The notes beneath the pieces are model-generated. The model did not search any database and was not told the DNA's origin. It saw nothing but the letters and a program-made list of their open reading frames with translations. This document shows positions 25,329 through 34,162 of a stretch of DNA of 64,000 nucleotides, in pieces. The DNA is from CAHJWH01 sp965198905 (GTDB lineage: Bacteria; Pseudomonadota; Alphaproteobacteria; Caulobacterales; Caulobacteraceae), in contig OZ240678.1 of assembly GCA_965198905.1 (NCBI GenBank), positions 2,170,001 to 2,234,000 of the forward strand, read 5' to 3'. The position numbers were made by a program, and so were the translations under genes. The stretch's first letter is position 1; every line of letters begins with the position of its first letter.

Positions 25329-25343
25329 TCCCGCGGCCCATTT

Positions 25344-25449
25344 TCCCTCCCCATCGAGGGGAGGGTCAGGTTTGGGGGCGTGTCCGGAGAGGGCGCGGCG
25401 GTTGAGGCGACCCCCACCCCGACCCTCCCCTCAAGGGGGAGGGGGAAGG
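25344..25449. repeat. Palindromic repeat family A, copy 4 (IR-spacer-IR)
   Basis: Left arm CTCCCCATCGAGGGGAGGGT; right arm the inverse, CCCGACCCTCCCCTCAAGGG. Spacer about 35 bases. Confidence 0.9.
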
Positions 25450-25471
25450 ACGTTTGAGAGGAGGCGGTTTC

Positions 25472-26440
25472 ATGTCCAGCGACGTCCAGGTCAGCTTCAC
25501 CGCCGACGCCTCCGCGCTGCAGGCGACGCTCGGCGTCACGCAAGACGCGGTGGCCCAGCTGCAGGCGTCCTTCGCCGACACCTCCGCGATCAGCGGATGG
25601 TCGACCGCGGTCGGCGCCTCGGCGCAGACGGCGGCTTCGGCGGTGAGTGCGGCGGCGCAGACTATCCAGACCGGGCTGACCATCCGGCTCGATCCCATCG
25701 GGGCGAGCGCGGCGCGGCTGTTCTCGGGCCTGGTCAGCGGCAGCGACACCTTCGGCCAGGCGTTTGCGCGCATGGGCGATCAGCTGCTGTCCCGCTTCGT
25801 CGGCTGGGCGGCGGAGATGGCGGAGCGCTGGGCGGTGAGCGAGCTGACCCAGACCGCCGCCTCCAGCGCCGGCGAGGCGGCCCGCACGGCCGTGGCGGTC
25901 TCGGCCCAGGCGACGGGCATGGCGGCGTCGGGCGCCCAAGCCCTGGCCGACATCGGCAATTCCGGTGCGCGGGCGGCGGCCGGGGCCTATGCGGCGGTGG
26001 CGTCCGTGCCGGTGGTCGGCCCGGTGCTGGCCCCGGCGGCGGCGGCCACGGCGCTCGCGGCGGTGCTGGAGTTCGGCGGCCAGGTGTTCTCGGCTGCCGG
26101 CGGCTGGGGCCAGGTGCCCTATGACGGGGCGCTCACCAGCCTGCACAAGGACGAGATGGTGCTGCCGTCCTCCCTAGCCTCGCCGCTCCGCACCGCCATC
26201 GGCGGCTGGAGCGCGGGCGAGCAGGGGCCGCCCGGCCTGCCTGGAGCGCGGGCGAGCGGCGGCGGCGACACCCACCACCACTGGAACATCTCGGCGCTCG
26301 ACGCCGCGAGCTTCGCGCGGATGGCGCGGTCCAACCCGGACGCCATCACCGGCGCCCTGACCTCGGCGGCGCAGAGGCTGACCCTGACACCCGATCGTCT
26401 GGGGGCGGGGCGGCTCGGCGGGGGAGGGCGCGCACGATGA
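25472..26440 (+). CDS. Tail tape measure protein (short)
   Basis: 322 residues, starting at ATG 25472 after AGGAGG. The N-terminus (VSFTADASALQATLGVTQDA) and Ala-rich helices are tape-measure-like, and a hydrophobic stretch (VASVPVVGPVLAPAAAATAL) is present. The C-terminal part contains VPYDGALTSLHKDEMVLPSS and HHHWNISALDAASFARM, common in alphaproteobacterial tape measures. The small size predicts a short tail, as in GTA particles. Its stop overlaps the next start (ATGA). Confidence 0.75.
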   Translation: MSSDVQVSFTADASALQATLGVTQDAVAQLQASFADTSAISGWSTAVGASAQTAASAVSAAAQTIQTGLTIRLDPIGASAARLFSGLVSGSDTFGQAFARMGDQLLSRFVGWAAEMAERWAVSELTQTAASSAGEAARTAVAVSAQATGMAASGAQALADIGNSGARAAAGAYAAVASVPVVGPVLAPAAAATALAAVLEFGGQVFSAAGGWGQVPYDGALTSLHKDEMVLPSSLASPLRTAIGGWSAGEQGPPGLPGARASGGGDTHHHWNISALDAASFARMARSNPDAITGALTSAAQRLTLTPDRLGAGRLGGGGRAR

Positions 26441-27102
26441 GCAGCAGCTATCCCTACCTGCCGATGCGCTGGCTGGTGACCACGCCGGACCTCGCCGACG
26501 ACCCCGACGTCTTCCCGCGCCTGCCCGGCCAGGGGTTCGCGGCGGAGAAGACGCCGGTCTGGTCCACCACCGTCCGCACCACCGCCAGCGGCCGTCAGGT
26601 GCGCGCCAGCCAGTGCGCGACGCCGACGTGGCGCTTCAAGGTCGCCTACGAGTTCATCCGCGACCGGATCACAAGTGCGGAGCTGGCCAAGCTCTACGGC
26701 TTCTTCAACACCCGCCAGGGCCAGCTCGGCTCGTTCTACTATTACGACCCGGGCGACAACCTGGTCACCGGCCAGCAGGTGGCGATCGCCGACGGGACCG
26801 CCACCACCTACCAGCTCACCCGGACCGTCTCGGCCGGCACGCCCTTCGCCTTCGTGGAGCCGGTCTATGTGCTGAACGGCGCGCCCAGCGTCACCGTCGG
26901 CGGCGCCCCGGCACAGGGCTTTGGGATCGGCGAGTACGGCCGGATCGTCTTCGCTGCGCCGCCGCCAGAGGGGGCCGCGATCGTCTGGTCGGGATCATTC
27001 CTGTTCTGGTGCCGCTTCTCCCAGGACACCGTCTCCCCCGCCCAGATGGTCCAGAGCCTGTGGAGCCTGGACGGCCTCAGCTTCGAGAGCGTGAAGCCAT
27101 GA
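26437..27102 (+). CDS. Distal tail protein, DUF2460 (gp12-like)
   Basis: 221 residues. The N-terminus (PDVFPRLPGQGFAAEKTPVW), RWRFKV-like TWRFKVAYEFIRDRI, FFNTRQGQLGSFYYYDPGDN and the C-terminal LWSLDGLSFESVKP match DUF2460, the distal tail protein of RcGTA-like tails. Overlaps the tape measure stop and the DUF2163 start. Confidence 0.85.
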   Translation: MSSSYPYLPMRWLVTTPDLADDPDVFPRLPGQGFAAEKTPVWSTTVRTTASGRQVRASQCATPTWRFKVAYEFIRDRITSAELAKLYGFFNTRQGQLGSFYYYDPGDNLVTGQQVAIADGTATTYQLTRTVSAGTPFAFVEPVYVLNGAPSVTVGGAPAQGFGIGEYGRIVFAAPPPEGAAIVWSGSFLFWCRFSQDTVSPAQMVQSLWSLDGLSFESVKP

Positions 27103-27977
27103 AGACGGCCTCGACCGCGCTGACCGACTTCCTGCTGACCAACAATGCCTGCGTGCAAGCCGACCTCTACACCTTCACCCTGGCGGGCGGCGCGGACGTA
27201 CTGCGCTACGCCAGCACCGACATCGCGATCAGCGCCGACGGCGTCCCATTCGGTCTCGGCCCGCTGTGCGAGGACGCGGGCGTGAACGCCCAGCGCGGCG
27301 TGCATGTGGCGACCGTCGACATCACGCTCTACGCCGACGAGCGCCACACGGTGAACGGCAAGCCGTTCCTGGACTTCGTGGAGGACTACGGCCTGGACGG
27401 CGCAGGCGTGACGATCGAGCGCGCCTTCGCGGCCAACTTCGCCGACATGGCGGCCAAGGGGCCGGTTGGGACCTACATCCGCTTCGCCGGCCGGGTGGCC
27501 GAGGCCCAGGCGCTGGGCGCCACCCAGGTGGTGGTGCAGGCGGCGTCGTGGCTTGACCTTCTGTCCACCAACCTGCCCGCCGACACCTACCAGACCTCGT
27601 GTCTGAACACGCTGGGCGACCCGCGCTGCGGGGTGGCTCTGGCGAGCTACGCGATGGCCGGCGTGGTCAGCGCGGGCGTCGACGCCACGACCTTCGCCAC
27701 GGCGCTGACCCAGCCGGCGGGCTGGTTCTCGCTCGGCAAGGTGGCGTTCACCGGCGGGGCCAACGCCGGCGCGACGGTGACGGTGAAGAGCTTCGACGGG
27801 GCGGGGACCTTCCAGCTGGTGGCGCCGCTGCAAAGCCTCCCCGCAGCTGGCGACGCATTCGTGGCCTATCCGGGGTGCGCGCTGTCGATGGCTGACTGCT
27901 CGGCCAAGTTCGCCAACCTGGCCCGCTTCCGCGGCCAGCCCTTCATCCCCGCGCCCTCCACTGGCCTGCCCACATGA
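27099..27977 (+). CDS. Tail hub protein, DUF2163 (gp13-like)
   Basis: 292 residues beginning MKTASTALTDFLLTNNACVQ. DUF2163 features are LYTFTLAGGADVLRYASTDI, the cysteine pairs SCLNTLGDPRCGV and YPGCALSMADCSAKF, and the end RFRGQPFIPAP. In RcGTA this family forms the hub at the tail tip and the cysteines can coordinate a metal cluster. Coupled on both sides by 4-base overlaps. Confidence 0.85.
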   Translation: MKTASTALTDFLLTNNACVQADLYTFTLAGGADVLRYASTDIAISADGVPFGLGPLCEDAGVNAQRGVHVATVDITLYADERHTVNGKPFLDFVEDYGLDGAGVTIERAFAANFADMAAKGPVGTYIRFAGRVAEAQALGATQVVVQAASWLDLLSTNLPADTYQTSCLNTLGDPRCGVALASYAMAGVVSAGVDATTFATALTQPAGWFSLGKVAFTGGANAGATVTVKSFDGAGTFQLVAPLQSLPAAGDAFVAYPGCALSMADCSAKFANLARFRGQPFIPAPSTGLPT

Positions 27978-28420
27978 GCGGCGTGATCCGCGAGCATGTG
28001 GTGGCCGAGGCGCTGAGCTGGCTCGGCACCCCCTACGCCCACCGCCAGCGCCTGAAAGGCGTCGGCGTCGACTGCGCCCAGCTGCCGATCGCCGTCTATG
28101 CGGCGGCGGGGCTGATCGCGGGCGACGAGGTCGGCGCCTACGCCAGCCAGTGGCACCTGCATCGGGGCGAGGAGCTGTATGTCGGCTACGTCCAGGCGCT
28201 CGGCGGCCGCGAGATCGCGCAGGGCGAGGCTGGGCCGGGCGACCTCGCGCTCTGGCGCTACGGCCGCACCTTCAGCCACGGGGCGATCCTGACCGGGGAG
28301 GGCGGCCGGGTGGTCCACGCCTGCCGGGGCTTGGGCGTCGTGCTCGGCGACATGGATGCAGACGAGGAGCTGCGCAGCCGGCCCTGCAGGTCGTTCACGC
28401 TCCTTCCCCCGCTCCCTTGA
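27974..28420 (+). CDS. NlpC/P60 family tail peptidase (gp14-like)
   Basis: 148 residues. It has the catalytic Cys in LKGVGVDCAQLPIAVY and the catalytic His in GRTFSHGAILT, with WLGTPYAHRQRL near the N-terminus. It probably cleaves cell-wall peptides during DNA entry or assembles the tail tip. The last residues (LLPPLP) and the stop fall in repeat family A. Confidence 0.88.
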   Translation: MSGVIREHVVAEALSWLGTPYAHRQRLKGVGVDCAQLPIAVYAAAGLIAGDEVGAYASQWHLHRGEELYVGYVQALGGREIAQGEAGPGDLALWRYGRTFSHGAILTGEGGRVVHACRGLGVVLGDMDADEELRSRPCRSFTLLPPLP

Positions 28421-28564
28421 CGGGAGAGGGGGTGATCCGCGGGTCGCAGACCCGTGGGAGTGAAGGTGATCCGCCGCCGCGACCTGCGCCCGCGCACAAC
28501 GCCTTCCCGCAGCTGCGGCTGTTCACCCCCACCCCGACCCTCCCCCGTCGAGGGGGAGGGAGAA
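28401..28564. repeat. Palindromic repeat family A, variant copy 5
   Basis: Left hairpin CTCCCTTGACGGGAGAGGGG and GGGTCGCAGACCC; right arm CACCCCGACCCTCCCCCGTC plus GAGGGGGAGGG. Fills the gap before the tail tip gene. Confidence 0.85.
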
Positions 28565-28584
28565 GATGGAAGGAGCGCTGAGAC

Positions 28585-31038
28585 ATGGGCGCCAAGTCCG
28601 CCTCCACCGTCGCCAACCGCTATGTCGGCGTGCAGGTGCAGCAGAGCGTCAAGGGCGCCGTGATCCCCAAGGGCTGGGGCACGTTCCGGGCGTCCTGCAA
28701 CCTGCTCGACTATCTCGACTTCAAGTCGATCGCCAAGTCTTCGAGCGCCGGCGGCAAGGGCGGCGGCGGGTCCACCAAGAGCTACGCCTACAGCGCCAGC
28801 GTGGTGCTGGGCGTCTGCTCCGGTTCTGTAGCCGGGGTGCGCACGATCTGGCGTGACCAGTCGGTCTATACCGACGGCGCGACCACCGCGCTGGCGCAGG
28901 CCGGGCTGAGCCTCGTTCCAGGCGCGATCGGCCAGGCGCCCTGGAGCTATCTGCAAGGCGCGCACGCCGATCACGCGATCGGCTATTCCGGGATCGCCTA
29001 CGTCTGCGCGGCCAACTATGCGCTGAACGCCTCGGCGACGGTGGCCAACCACGCCTTCGAGGTGCAGTCCTCGATTCGCCAGGTCACCCCCGGCGGTCAG
29101 ACCCTGGACGACGCCAACCCCGCCGACATCGTGACCGACCTGCTCGCCGGCGTGCCGCAGTGGCCGGCGGCGGCGCTGGCGGATCTCGGCGACTATCGCG
29201 CCTACTGCCTCGCCGCCGGTCTGTTGCTGTCGCCGTGCCTGGACGCCCAGCGTAGCGGCGCCGACGTGCTGGGCGACATCCTGACCGCCTCGAACGCCGA
29301 CTGTGTGTGGTCGGACGGGGTGCTGAAGATCGTGCCCTACGGCGACACGGCGGTCAGCACCTATGGCGCCAGCTGGTCGCCTGACCTCGATCCGCTCTAC
29401 GACCTCACCGACGACGACTTCCTGAGCGCTCCCGGCGAGGACCCGGTCCAGCGGGAGGTGACCCGCGGCGCCGACGCCTACAACGCGGTGGAGGTGGAGT
29501 TCCTCGACCGCACCCAGGCCTACGCCAGCGACATCGCGCCCGCGCGCGATCAGGCCAATATCGACGCCTATGGCTTGAGGAAGCAGGACCCGGTCTCGCT
29601 GCACGCCATCTGCGACGCCGGTGTAGCCGCGCATGTGGCGCAACTGCGGGTGCAGCGCGCCTGCCACGTGCGGCGGACCTACAGCTTCCGGCTGGACCAC
29701 CGCTACGGCCTGCTCGATCCCATGGATCTGGTGACCCTGACCAGTGGGCGGCTGGACCGGGTGCTGGTGCGCCTGACCCAGGTGAAGGAGGAGGCGGACG
29801 GCGCGATCTCTTGCATCGCCGAGGAGATGCTCGTCGGCGCCGCCCACGCCGCGCTCTACACGCGCCAGGCCGCCGGCGGCTACGTCTCCAACTTCGCGGC
29901 CGATCCCGGGCCGGTGTCGCCGCCGATCCTGATCAACCCGCCGGTCGGCTACGTGGCCGCAACCGTCGCCTCCGTGTCGGCCGGGACGGGCGGGGTGAAC
30001 GTCGCTTCTGCGGGGTTCGAGGCCTGGGCGGCGGTGGCCGGCGTGGGACCCGATTGGGGCGGGTGCGAAGTCTGGGCCTCGTTCGATGACCTCAGCTACC
30101 AGAAGCTCGGCGAGGTGCAGGGGCGCGCCCGCTACGGCGTGTCCACCGCAGACTTTTCCGCGGGCGCCGATCCGGACGCCGCCCACGCCCTGACGCTCGA
30201 TCTCTCCACCAGCCTGGGCCAGCTCGACCCTGCGACCCAGGCGGACGCCGACGGCGGCGCGACCCTGGCGGTGATCGGGGGCGAGATGATCGCCTGGCGC
30301 GACGCGACGCTGACGGGGCCGCACGCCTACCGCCTGGACGGCTATATCCGGCGGGGGCTCTACGGCACGCCGATCGCCGACCACCCGGCGGGCGCGGAGT
30401 TCGTGCGCATCGACGAGGACGTGTTCCGCTACGCCTACGACGCGCTGCAGGCCGGCAAGACGCTGTATCTGAAGTTCCCGAGCTTCAACCTCTATGGCGA
30501 GGGGCTGCAGGGACTGAACGAGGCGGTGGCCTACCAGATGCCGCTGACCCCCAACACTTCGGCCGCCTTCGTCGAGGTGCAGGCGCAGAGCATCGTCGGC
30601 CAGGGCGCCCTGGCCACCCTCGACGCCGCCGACACCGCCCAGATCGCGCCCAACGCCATCACCTATGGCGCGACGCTCGACGCCAGCCCCACCGTCACCC
30701 TGACCAAGGGCGCGGCCTATGTGCAGGTGGGCGAGCTGATCTACCAGCCGAGCGGCGGGCGGCTGAAGCTCGACATCCTGGTGGTGCTCGGCAACCCCAA
30801 CAGCGGCGATGCGGGGGTGGCTCTGTCGGTGCGGCGCGGCGGGGTGGAGATCGACAACTTCCCGCTGATCGCGCGCGAAAGCTTCGAGACGCCCTGGACG
30901 CCCTTCACCTTCGACGACGACGCGCCCACGGGCCTCGACGCCGACTACACGCTCTGGGCGCAGATCCCCAACGCGCCGGGGGCGGACAGCTGCACGGTCG
31001 GCCGGGTGCGGATCGCGGTGGAGGAGTTCAAGCGATGA
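28585..31038 (+). CDS. Tail tip / host-specificity protein (gp15-like)
   Basis: 817 residues. The N-terminus (KSASTVANRYVGVQVQQSVK) and the central region (DDFLSAPGEDPVQREVTRGA, VEVEFLDRTQAYASDIAPAR, VQRACHVRRTYSFRLDHRYG, LDPMDLVTL) match the phage tail-tip region shared with RcGTA gp15. The GTA TIM-barrel-like N-terminal domain of RcGTA gp15 is not present, so it is shorter. The last 130 residues form a beta-rich C-terminal domain (VGRVRIAVEEFKR). Its stop overlaps the next ATG. Confidence 0.8.
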   Translation: MGAKSASTVANRYVGVQVQQSVKGAVIPKGWGTFRASCNLLDYLDFKSIAKSSSAGGKGGGGSTKSYAYSASVVLGVCSGSVAGVRTIWRDQSVYTDGATTALAQAGLSLVPGAIGQAPWSYLQGAHADHAIGYSGIAYVCAANYALNASATVANHAFEVQSSIRQVTPGGQTLDDANPADIVTDLLAGVPQWPAAALADLGDYRAYCLAAGLLLSPCLDAQRSGADVLGDILTASNADCVWSDGVLKIVPYGDTAVSTYGASWSPDLDPLYDLTDDDFLSAPGEDPVQREVTRGADAYNAVEVEFLDRTQAYASDIAPARDQANIDAYGLRKQDPVSLHAICDAGVAAHVAQLRVQRACHVRRTYSFRLDHRYGLLDPMDLVTLTSGRLDRVLVRLTQVKEEADGAISCIAEEMLVGAAHAALYTRQAAGGYVSNFAADPGPVSPPILINPPVGYVAATVASVSAGTGGVNVASAGFEAWAAVAGVGPDWGGCEVWASFDDLSYQKLGEVQGRARYGVSTADFSAGADPDAAHALTLDLSTSLGQLDPATQADADGGATLAVIGGEMIAWRDATLTGPHAYRLDGYIRRGLYGTPIADHPAGAEFVRIDEDVFRYAYDALQAGKTLYLKFPSFNLYGEGLQGLNEAVAYQMPLTPNTSAAFVEVQAQSIVGQGALATLDAADTAQIAPNAITYGATLDASPTVTLTKGAAYVQVGELIYQPSGGRLKLDILVVLGNPNSGDAGVALSVRRGGVEIDNFPLIARESFETPWTPFTFDDDAPTGLDADYTLWAQIPNAPGADSCTVGRVRIAVEEFKR

Positions 31039-31283
31039 GCGAGACCCCCGATGCTCACAAGCGGATGCGCGTGGCGATCTACGCCGCCGACGGCACGGTG
31101 CGCGGCCTGATGAGCGCGTCCCTCGCCACCATCACGGCCAACACCCCCCCCGGCGGGAGCTGGCGCGAGCTGCCCGCCTCGGTGCGGCGGGTGGCGGACG
31201 TGCGGCGGGTCGACCCACGCTCTGTCGAGCGGACCCCCTCAGTCGGCTCCGCCGCCAGCTCTCCCAAAGGGGGAGCATCTTGA
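31035..31283 (+). CDS. Small tail-associated protein with repeat-encoded C-terminus
   Basis: 82 residues. MRVAIYAADGTVRGLMSASL looks like the native part, coupled to the tail tip gene by ATGA. The last 15-20 residues (ERTPSVGSAASSPKGGAS) are encoded by repeat family B. Function unknown. Confidence 0.55.
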   Translation: MSETPDAHKRMRVAIYAADGTVRGLMSASLATITANTPPGGSWRELPASVRRVADVRRVDPRSVERTPSVGSAASSPKGGAS

Positions 31284-31356
31284 GCGACAGCGTTTGCGGC
31301 TGCTGATCCTCCCCCGCTGGGGGAGGGGGACCCCGCGCAGCGGGGTGGAGGGGGCC
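31234..31356. repeat. Palindromic repeat family B, copy 2 (arm order swapped)
   Basis: CCCTCAGTCGGCTCCGCCGC with CCCAAAGGGGGAGCATCT first, then GATCCTCCCCCGCTGGGGGA with CCCCGCGCAGCGGGG. The two modules occur in reverse order compared with 19616 and 45853. Confidence 0.85.
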
Positions 31357-31385
31357 TGCCACCCCCATGATCTCAGGAGACTCCC

Positions 31386-33683
31386 ATGCAGTACATGGAG
31401 TTCTACGCCGTGCGCCACGACACTGGCGCCGTGCTGCCCAACGCCACGCTGCAGGCCTTCCTGGCCGGGGGCGCGACGCCGCTGACCATCTTCGACGAGG
31501 CGGGCCGGCCGGTGGGGACCGAGGTCTTCGCCGACGGCCTGGGCCGGCTTGGCGTCGCCCTGCCGTTCGGGGCCTACGACCTGCAGATCTCCTCGCCGGC
31601 CTATGCGCCGCCGAAGATCAGCGGGATCGGTTTTGGGGATGCGATGTCGGCGGGGCTGTTCACCCAGCTCGGATCGGTCAGCGTGCCGGCCGGCGTGTCC
31701 CTGCTCCAGACCACGGGCTATGCGCGCACAGGCCTCGGCGCCGCGCGCTACGCCGTCAGCGCGAATACCGGCGCTATGCCCTGGCGGGTGCAGACCGCCG
31801 ACGGCCGCTGGTTCGAGCTGGCGGAGCCGGCGGCGGACGTCGCCATGTTCGGCGCCGTCGGCGACGGCGTGGTCGACGACACCGCAGCGTTGAACGCCAA
31901 CATCGCCTATCTCGGCCAGCCCTTGAACGGCTCCAACGCCCACGGCGGCGGGATCGTGCGGCTGCGGCGCAACATGGTGCTGCGCATCACCAGCCCGGTC
32001 TATCTGAACCCCTTCACCGTGATCGAGGGCGACCTCGGAACCGGCGGCTTCTTCGAGGACTTTGCGCCGGGGGAGGGCAGCGGCTCGGGTATCCTCGCCG
32101 ACTTCGACCTTCCGGCCGGCGGCGCGATCGAGGCGGTGGGCTTCGTCACCGCCACCGGCCAGCGCATCACGCCCACCACCTATGTCCGCGGCGCCGACGT
32201 GGACGCGGGGACCTACACCCACCTGACCGGCTGCGGCCTGCGCAACCTCTTTATCCGCTCCACCCGCGCCACCGCCTTCTGCCCCATTCGCTTCGTGGGC
32301 GCGCCGCAGTGGGTGCTGGAGAACGTGACGGTGCAGGGGTTCTGGAACGGCCCCATCGCCAACGCGTCGTGGGCCGGGCGCATCCCCAGCCTGTTCAGCC
32401 GCTGCCTCTATACGGGGCTGATCCTGGACCAGGATTCCAACGGCTGCAGCCTGGGGGCGCTGTATCTGTCGGGCGATCTGGCCGGCGCGCCGGCCACGCC
32501 GACGCCCGCCGCCTGCGCCTTCCCGAACTGGCCGAGCTTCGGGTTGAGCGATCCCAACACCCAGCCACCCAACGCCAACCTCATGCGCACCGGCCTGTGC
32601 GTCTTCGCAGGCGATCCGGTCTCGGCCGCCAGCCTGATCCTGGAGAACTGGAACGTCGCCGCCACCGTCTATTCGTCCGGCCTTTCGGCGGCGGTGTTCG
32701 AGTGCGAGGCCATCTCCGATCACGTGCTGAGCGCCTACGCCTCGCGCGTCACCGTGGACAACCTGTTCGCCTACACGCCGGAGACGCCGCTAGTTTACGC
32801 GGGCGTCGGCGCGGACGTGAACCTCGGCGTGCCCGAATGGGTGGCGGGCTTCTTCAGCGCACCCGTCGCCTTCTGGTCCGCCTATGCCGGCAGCCTGACG
32901 ATGCAAGGCGGGCGCAGCGCCGCCTACCCGTACGCCAACGACGTGGTGACCTGGCCGGCGTTCGAGCTGCAGCCCTATAACGACCTCTACATCGATGCGG
33001 TGGCGGGAAACGACGCGGTGATCGGCTGCGCGAGCTCGGCGCCGCTGAAGACGATCAACACCGCCCTGACGCGGCTGCGGCCCGACAAGCTGAACCGCAT
33101 CTTCCTGACCCAGGGCCAGACCCACGCCACAGGCGCCTCGACGATCCTGGAGACCCTGACGGTCACCGACTGCCGCCTGGAGTTGCATGGCTTCAGCCTG
33201 GGCTCCACACCCGCCGCGCGGCCGGTGCTGGAGTGCTCGGTGGACGGGGGAAACGTGCACACCAACGGGTTGATCCTGACCCGCTCGTCCCTGCTGTTCC
33301 AGGACGTGGACCTGAACGTCCTGATGTGTACCGGAAACCCTGAGGGCTACAACGCCGGCTTCTACATTCAAGGGACCTGCGACCTGCGCTTCGCCGGCGC
33401 CTCGCGCGTACAGATCCAGAGCGGCCAGGTGGGCGTGGGCCTGTTCCAGCCCTGGTACGGCCGCTCGGGCCTGCTGACCTGGAGCCTGGAGGACACCGCC
33501 TCCATCGCCCGCCACCCCGCCGCCACCGCCTCCGGCTGGCTCGGCGTCTCCGCCTACCAGGGCATGGGACGGATGGGCGTGGTGGCGGGCTCGATCAACT
33601 CCGCCGCCTCGCCTCCCATCGAGGCCGGCATCCACGCCAACGGCTACACCGGCGCATCGTACGGCGCGGTGAGCCAGGCCTGA
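31386..33683 (+). CDS. Tailspike with pectate-lyase-like beta-helix
   Basis: 765 residues. The N-terminal tail-attachment region (MEFYAVRHDTGAVLPNATLQ) is followed by the beta-helix entry motif MFGAVGDGVVDDTAALNANI and long right-handed-helix strands (RITSPVYLNPFTVIEGDL). A C-terminal part after YNDLYIDAVAGNDAV resembles a second spike module. Such spikes bind or depolymerise capsular or exopolysaccharide. Strong CAGGAG ribosome site. Confidence 0.8.
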   Translation: MQYMEFYAVRHDTGAVLPNATLQAFLAGGATPLTIFDEAGRPVGTEVFADGLGRLGVALPFGAYDLQISSPAYAPPKISGIGFGDAMSAGLFTQLGSVSVPAGVSLLQTTGYARTGLGAARYAVSANTGAMPWRVQTADGRWFELAEPAADVAMFGAVGDGVVDDTAALNANIAYLGQPLNGSNAHGGGIVRLRRNMVLRITSPVYLNPFTVIEGDLGTGGFFEDFAPGEGSGSGILADFDLPAGGAIEAVGFVTATGQRITPTTYVRGADVDAGTYTHLTGCGLRNLFIRSTRATAFCPIRFVGAPQWVLENVTVQGFWNGPIANASWAGRIPSLFSRCLYTGLILDQDSNGCSLGALYLSGDLAGAPATPTPAACAFPNWPSFGLSDPNTQPPNANLMRTGLCVFAGDPVSAASLILENWNVAATVYSSGLSAAVFECEAISDHVLSAYASRVTVDNLFAYTPETPLVYAGVGADVNLGVPEWVAGFFSAPVAFWSAYAGSLTMQGGRSAAYPYANDVVTWPAFELQPYNDLYIDAVAGNDAVIGCASSAPLKTINTALTRLRPDKLNRIFLTQGQTHATGASTILETLTVTDCRLELHGFSLGSTPAARPVLECSVDGGNVHTNGLILTRSSLLFQDVDLNVLMCTGNPEGYNAGFYIQGTCDLRFAGASRVQIQSGQVGVGLFQPWYGRSGLLTWSLEDTASIARHPAATASGWLGVSAYQGMGRMGVVAGSINSAASPPIEAGIHANGYTGASYGAVSQA

Positions 33684-33712
33684 TCCTCCTCTCCCGCAGG
33701 GGGAGAGGGGTT
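33684..33712. repeat. Single family A-type hairpin
   Basis: CCTCTCCCGCAGGGGGAGAG directly after the spike stop codon; half-unit without a second arm. Confidence 0.6.
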
Positions 33713-33741
33713 CAGATCGCAGCTCGAACGAGGAACAATCC

Positions 33742-34152
33742 ATGAATCTGATCTTGCCGGCGGTCATAGCGCTTAGCCTGCTTGGGGCAGGCGCAGCCCT
33801 CGCCCAGACGCCCCAGCCGCTGGGCGCCGCGACCACCCACGTCCCGGCCCAGCCCTCCTCTGTGGTGCTGGCGGACGGGTCGGTGGTGGGGGCGGCCAAC
33901 CCGCTGCCGACGCGGGACCTGAACGGCGCGCCCGTCGCCGGCTTCATTCCCATCCCGGCGCTGGGCGTCAGCGTCACGGCCGGGCGGGGGATCGCGGCGG
34001 TGTGCAGCGCGGGCGGGCAGGCGAGCTTCGTGGCGCCCGACGGCTCGACGCTCAGCGTGCCGCTGAACGCCGGCTTCAACCAGTTCGGCTTCGCGGTGGT
34101 GCAGGTTCAGGCCGGCGCCACTGCGAACTGCACCTACACCAACCTGAAGTGA
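33742..34152 (+). CDS. Exported small protein of the tail region
   Basis: 136 residues with a signal peptide (LILPAVIALSLLGAGAALAQ), then low-complexity Pro/Ala/Val sequence and a beta-rich end (GIAAVCSAGGQASFVAPDGS, ANCTYTNLK) with two cysteines. Family not recognised. A signal peptide is unusual for a virion protein, so it may be a cell-surface or lysis-related factor. Confidence 0.6.
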   Translation: MNLILPAVIALSLLGAGAALAQTPQPLGAATTHVPAQPSSVVLADGSVVGAANPLPTRDLNGAPVAGFIPIPALGVSVTAGRGIAAVCSAGGQASFVAPDGSTLSVPLNAGFNQFGFAVVQVQAGATANCTYTNLK

Positions 34153-34162
34153 GGCGCGCACC

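Noticed and set aside
28258..30384. A 708-codon open frame antisense to the tail tip gene
   Set aside because: High GC leaves long antisense frames; its sequence is low-complexity and shows no family pattern, while the plus-strand tail tip gene is well supported.
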